A stretch of 64,000 nt of DNA, taken from assembly GCA_025618425.1 (NCBI GenBank), contig CM046838.1:12695698-12759697 (forward strand). The letters are read 5' to 3'. A program made the translations under genes and the position numbers. The notes below the pieces were generated by a model, which saw only the letters and a program-made list of their open reading frames with translations, had not been told where the DNA came from and ran no database searches. This DNA comes from Heliocidaris tuberculata. Taxonomy: Eukaryota > Echinodermata > Echinoidea > Camarodonta > Echinometridae. Of this stretch, positions 59,301-64,000 are shown piece by piece. Position 1 is the stretch's first letter, and each line of letters starts with the position of its first letter.

Positions 59301-61415
59301 ACTTATACAAATAACAAAATATGTGTACCTCGTATACGTAATAATAGATTCTAAAATGTTATAATAATTATTCTATCGTATGACAGCACTTAACGAAATT
59401 TAAGTTTGGAGTTATAATCAGAAATGGAGTCAAAATCAGTGTTACACATAAATGCCAGACAGTCAATATTGAAGGCAATGAAAAGAAACAAAAATGTAAG
59501 AAGTACCTACGGACACTGAGAGAGAGAGAGAGATTATGAGAGAGAGAGATTATGATAATTAGAAGAAAAAGTGAGACATAAAAACAATGAACAAAAGATG
59601 ACTGGAATGTACAGTAATTTCTAAGATTCTTACCCCCCCCCCTCTTACCCCCCCCCCCCGGGGGGGGGGGGCATGTCTCATTGAGACCTGTACATCATCC
59701 CCGTACACGAAAACGGATAAAAGGGTACTGTTTCAACATTAGGCGCGTTAGGGTATCAAAAACAGCAAAAATCAAGAAAAGAGGTATCACATTCAGAGTT
59801 GATAAGAAGATCCGCGGAAATCGCCTTTAAGGGTATAAAAATCAGAGATGTTAGACGGGTTTCCCTGTTTAAGGTATCAAAACTACATGTACTCCTACTG
59901 AAGTCCCCGTTTAGAGTGCTTTTCAGAAAATGATGTACAGGTCTCAATGAAACATCCCCCGGGTTCTTACCACATGATGATCATGACAAGTTTCATGATA
60001 GCCTCATTGGTAGCAGAGAAGAAGCTGATCACGACCTTTCCGTCGTCACCCATGCGACCGACGACGATACCGAAGGCGATGGAGAAGACGACAAGTCCAA
60101 GGATGTTCATACTGTAGACGTAGGTTCCCTCCCAGAGCGTCTCAACCGTTTCAGTGGTGTTGCCCTTATACCAGACAGTGTAATCCGTACTCTCCTGCAG
60201 AACGGCAGACATGGTGTTCACCACCTCGTTCATCTGCGCGATGATCTGGTTGAGCTGCATAAGAGAGTCCATCTTGAGCGTACGTGGTGTGTAGAGGACC
60301 ATGGAGAGCTGCTTGAGGGCGCCTGTCATGTCATGCAGGAGTGTACTGATGTGGTTGAGGAAGTCCAGAGTGTACACGTCCTCGCTCATATCCATCAGGT
60401 AGACCAGGTTGGTGGATAGGGTCTGCATGGACTGGGAAACGTGGCTGAGCTCGAGACGATCACTGCCCTGTAGATCTTGCATCGTTGCTAACACAAGGTT
60501 GATAAGATTGACGTTCATGATATGAACCTTTCTGGTGAGCTCTACGTCTTCAGGTTGGAACATCGCAATGGTATCAACCATAGCAACCACGTCTGCGTTT
60601 GACTTATGAATAAGTGTACTCAGGTGAAGCGGCTCCACCATGTAAACTATATCATTCATTGAATATATGATCAAATGAAGAGCTTGCGACGTGGCGTTTA
60701 ATGTTGGTACATCGACATTAGTTAGAGTCTTAAGGTTTGATAACAACTCCGTTTCTGTTTCACCCGCTGCCCACAGTACCATTCCAGTCATGTTACCAAG
60801 ACGCACCATATCCATTTCATCCAGCTCATCAGTAGATGTAAGATCGTTCACAACGGTTCTTAGATCATCGATATGGGTTAAGTACTCTGCCAGGAGATTT
60901 TCCACCGCAGTCAGGTCCGATCCGGCGTTACTGTCTTGAGCGCCTTGTACTGCTTCCATCATGAAGGAATAGGTTGAATCCATGTCTTCGATAAACATAT
61001 CCATGTCATCGCTGACGGTTTCCGCGTCAAGGGCCATCATTCTGAAGTCCATGGTCTTCTGTCCAATGGTCTGGAGGGTTCCATTGATGAAGCCCATGGA
61101 TTGGTGGACAGTCAAACCAGACATCAAGGTCAGGTTGAGGAAGTCACCAGTTGTCAAGGAAGGAACCGGCATCACTGTCTTCGTGGCGGCGGTTTTATAC
61201 TGAAAGGAAAATTCCCAACAATGTTATGGATTATTAATAGAGCTTTTAATCGTTTTAAGAGTTGCGGGATGTAATAATGAATAAAACACACAGAATTTGG
61301 TATCGAGTCAAGATCACAGCAAACACCCGATCAAATCATTCTACCAATTCGCATCGATACACAAAAAATATTTCCATGCATCTTATGCATCTTAAGTTAA
61401 TAAATCACAGACAAC

Positions 61416-61452
<37 letters not shown>

Positions 61453-62519
61453 CCATCCATCCTTTCATCAAAACAGCAACCAATCAATCTACCAATCCAT
61501 CCGTCCATCCATTCATCCATTATTCCATCCATCAATTGATTCATCCAACAAACCAACCAACACATTTCTCGCATCTAGATTTTACGTCGCTATATATTCA
61601 CTGAAATCAAGCGATATATTGATCAACTATAATCTTTTAAGTTAGGTAAGTCTTATCTCTTTGGGACCGTTTGACATAGTCCTCTGAAATTTAGCAGAAA
61701 CGACTTCGTATTCAAATGGAACGACAAGCGAAGGCAAAATGTCAGGAATAAATTGTAACAAGATCTCATACAATTGGATATGATCATGATATAATATAGG
61801 TGTTGTATAACATTTATGGTGGTATCTGAACATGTCCAACATAATGATAAATTGCTCAGAGATGAATTCAAACATACTGATTCGGCCTATATCACGATCA
61901 AATTCATTTTGATAGGGTGATGATTATCATTTTCTGTTTGGAAGGTGAATGACGTATTCTAATTTGTCATGTTCATTTTTACTATTTATGAATGAAAAAA
62001 TAGATTTTAGGAAGAATAATGAGACATGTCATTACAATTTTAGGTTTCATTTGAATAAGTATTGCTTCTGCTATATGTTATGTGGTCCCTCGGAGAGGAC
62101 TTAAAGCTGTCGGTCCCCTGTTTGCTTACTTACAAGCATATACATGCTTTCTCAGCAGTCAGATAAAATTTAAAAAAAACCCAAAAATCAAATGGTAAAA
62201 CCTACAAATTTAATGTACGGTGTCTGCAAAAGAAATAAACCTAACTAAATTCTATAAACAAAAAATGATATTCCTGTATCCTAAAAAAAACCAAAACAAA
62301 ACAAAAACAAAAAGAAGAAGAAGAAGAAGAAGAAGAAGAAGAAGAAGAAGAAGAAGAAGAAGAAGAAGAAGAAGAAGAAGAAGAAGGGTCCAGTTTCCAA
62401 TAGCCAGTCTTCATCCAGTTGAAAGCCATTGTAGCTCCAAGATGGTGTGAAAAGGTTAGAAAGATTCCATAATTACCGTTCTGAAGCAAGCCTCGATGAT
62501 GTTCTCTGGAAACATATTC
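56312..62519 (-). CDS. SLC1-family excitatory amino acid transporter, 5' exons not visible (6 exons)
   Basis: Sodium-coupled plasma-membrane glutamate/aspartate transporter (EAAT type). Exons: 62519-62477, 61199-59971, 58941-58708, 57874-57680, 57219-57085 and 56537-56312; GT-AG with consistent phases, about 686 codons here. The first visible exon reads [12 protein letters not shown], the end of TM3. N-terminal exons with TM1-3 were not found and probably lie beyond 64000. Downstream come [20 protein letters not shown], the HP1 serine motif GTSSSSATLP (split by an intron), [28 protein letters not shown] and TM8 [13 protein letters not shown]. The Arg in DRFR marks acidic amino acid carriers (GLT-1 R447); ASCT neutral carriers have Thr or Cys there. 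The tail TTPL fits a class I PDZ ligand. The large exon adds an extracellular loop of about 360 residues, described separately. Confidence 0.95.
57319..57338. repeat. Poly-G run
   Basis: About 19 G in an SLC1 intron, upstream of the 57219 exon. Confidence 0.9.
59660..59960. mobile_element. MITE abutting an SLC1 splice donor
   Basis: The left end (G run, then CATGTCTCATTGAGACCTG) is mirrored at 59931-59960 (TGATGTACAGGTCTCAATGA, then AACATCCCCC). The flanks share TTCTTAC (about 59628-59634 and 59964-59970), a probable target duplication. The right flank copy is the functional donor GTAAGAA of the exon ending at 59971. Confidence 0.7.
60120..61199 (-). other. Expanded extracellular loop of the SLC1 transporter (about 360 aa)
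   Basis: From the exon start (YKTAATKTV) to just before TM4c (YSMNILGL) the reading frame is open and in phase with both neighbours. The segment has no cysteine, is rich in Met, Leu, Asp and Thr, and carries five N-glycosylation sequons (NLT, NGT, NMT, NAT, NTT). Its second half looks like consecutive amphipathic units of about 31 residues, for example around [41 protein letters not shown] and [14 protein letters not shown]. In other EAATs the loop at this position is about 50-80 residues. I recognise no known domain. Confidence 0.8.
61417..61450. repeat. (TCAA)n microsatellite
   Basis: Eight tetranucleotide units, followed by degenerate CATC-rich repeats to about 61540, in an SLC1 intron. 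Confidence 0.9.
62311..62386. repeat. (AAG)n microsatellite
   Basis: About 25 perfect AAG triplets beside the 62477 donor of SLC1; the poly-Arg and poly-Ser frames are artefacts. Confidence 0.95.
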
Positions 62520-64000
62520 CTGTGATCGAGAGAAGTATCGGTATCAAGAGGTTAGTGCAGAAATAGCAAAGGATTTTGGTGACGAGTTTTTGTCACGTCA
62601 CACTATCTGATTTATATACATCGTACCATCTTTTCTGTCTGGAAAAAAAAAGGAAACCTGTATCTAGATTATTTTGTTAATTAATCCTATTCTAATAGTC
62701 CCATAATCATTAATTTTTAATCAAAGGATATTTACTTGTCCTCATGAAAATGAAGTGAACAGATACTGTTAGTGAGAGACATATAATCATCCTCACAGTA
62801 CCGTATTATCCAAATTCATGTAGATAATTTTTAGGCTAGATTCCTTTTGTTTTGTTAAAAATACTCGACACGACATACTTTTAAAGACATTTAGATGTAA
62901 ACACGAAAACACTCACGCACACACCCACATCCACCTCTAATACCCACAAACACATGCAGACTATTTAAACAACCATCAATTTTCTCTGAAGCACGCGATA
63001 CATCATCATGATCACTATTGGAATCTGAACAAATACTCCACAAAGTTGTTCAAGTCTTTCTCAAAATATTCATCACCTACTACGAATTATCTTTATTTTT
63101 AGCGCTCTTAATATAATAAAAGCATATAAATTCATCTATAATATAAGGTGCAATTTGCAAATATTTAAGTTTTTCGAGTGAAACATTCGCGGCGCCGAAT
63201 GATCAGTCTTTTCTTACTGTACATTATTACTGTTTACATTACATTTTATACAATCTCTGGGCGGAAAAATGATCATTCGTTGTCTCCTCGCAATCAAAAA
63301 GATGCAAGTTGCTTTAATGAAAAAATGCGAATTCGTGTCATGTTCATGTGGAAGATCTTTATTATTTTTTGTATCTTGTAGATATCACGTGGTGTGCCAA
63401 GTGGCGGGAAAATGGAGTAAAAGTGGCAGGTGTGTTTACATGAACGTGCGGTATCTGAAGAATTGACGTAAATGAGGATGTAATTTAATCATCACCAGAT
63501 AGCACTGTTCATATCAAACAGATAAGAAGGATAACATTTGGAATTGTCAGGAGAAGGTATTATGGTCAATTTAGGAATAGCATTTTGAATACTATTCATC
63601 TTTGTTTTTGTTATTCATGTCACAGATATTGAGGCCAAGCCATTGTTGTATTCACTAAAAGGAAATCCCGCAAATTCTGTTAGATTTTAATGTAACTGTT
63701 ACTGTTTTTACCGTTTGTATGAGATTTAAGGCATCCATAATGTAGGTCTAACTATCAATTCTAGGAATTGAAGTTGGACTTGATTGGAAGAAATAAATAA
63801 ATCACTGTGTTCTTAACGAAAGAATTTTAGCCAAGAAAATATATCATGAGAAGAGTAAAAACAAGGGACCTTTACATGCCTGAAAACGCCCTCCTTTATC
63901 AACAAAGTCATATATTTTTAGATCACGGATCATCCTTTTATGGTCATTATTGGTTGTCATTTGTTTAACTTGAAGCGCCATTCTCTTCTCAAATCTATCT
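62520..64000. other. Right edge: SLC1 intron sequence, no exon seen
   Basis: AT-rich sequence upstream of the first visible SLC1 exon. I searched the minus strand for TM1-TM3-like coding and found none, so the upstream exons probably lie outside the window. No other gene is supported. Confidence 0.55.

Noticed and set aside
59756..59947. Minus-strand frame of 63 codons as an SLC1 exon
   Set aside because: It lies inside a MITE and matches no part of the SLC1 fold.
62220..62489. Poly-Arg and poly-Ser frames
   Set aside because: Translation of the (AAG)n microsatellite.

Overview
This is a eukaryotic genomic window from an AT-rich animal genome. The genes have many short GT-AG exons and kilobase-sized introns full of transposon debris. 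Gene content is ordinary metazoan. The repeats suggest a marine invertebrate, most probably an echinoderm of the sea urchin type: tRNA-derived SINEs, TACATGTA-rich introns, an inverted array of 15-bp subrepeats like the echinoid TU foldback elements, and many TIR miniature elements. The species assignment is inference.

Layout. (1) 1069-6044, minus: ALG2, the mannosyltransferase of N-glycan precursor synthesis; 5 coding exons, 401 aa. (2) 9089-18702, minus: FDX2, a mitochondrial [2Fe-2S] ferredoxin; 6 exons, 194 aa. Its intron 3 holds a palindromic minisatellite element and a 3.86-kb TIR element built from a higher-order tandem array. (3) 19-23 kb: a purine-rich AGAGAT satellite split by a dead LINE 3' end, with MITEs and a C/CT tract. 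(4) 23728-37490, plus: SCP2/SCPx, a peroxisomal thiolase fused to a sterol-carrier domain; 14 exons, 535 aa, C-terminal AKL. Its 10th exon is followed by two partial tandem copies of itself. (5) 40.9-45.2 kb, plus: an L1/Tx1-type LINE with an uninterrupted endonuclease-reverse transcriptase ORF. (6) 45.2-56.3 kb: no gene recognised; nested SINEs, MITEs, LINE tails and simple repeats. (7) 56312 to beyond 62519, minus: an SLC1 excitatory amino acid transporter whose 5' exons are not visible in this window. It has a very large, cysteine-free, helix-rich extracellular loop of about 360 residues between transmembrane segments.

The four host genes do not form an operon or pathway: ER glycosylation, mitochondrial Fe-S/electron transfer, peroxisomal lipid oxidation and plasma-membrane glutamate transport. 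The most unusual host feature is the SLC1 loop. The most unusual non-genic features are the foldback array, the 3.86-kb array element with an embedded promoter-like GC island, and the duplicated SCP2 exon fragments. Exon coordinates were derived by hand from splice sites, phase and family similarity; no alignment or gene-prediction program was run.
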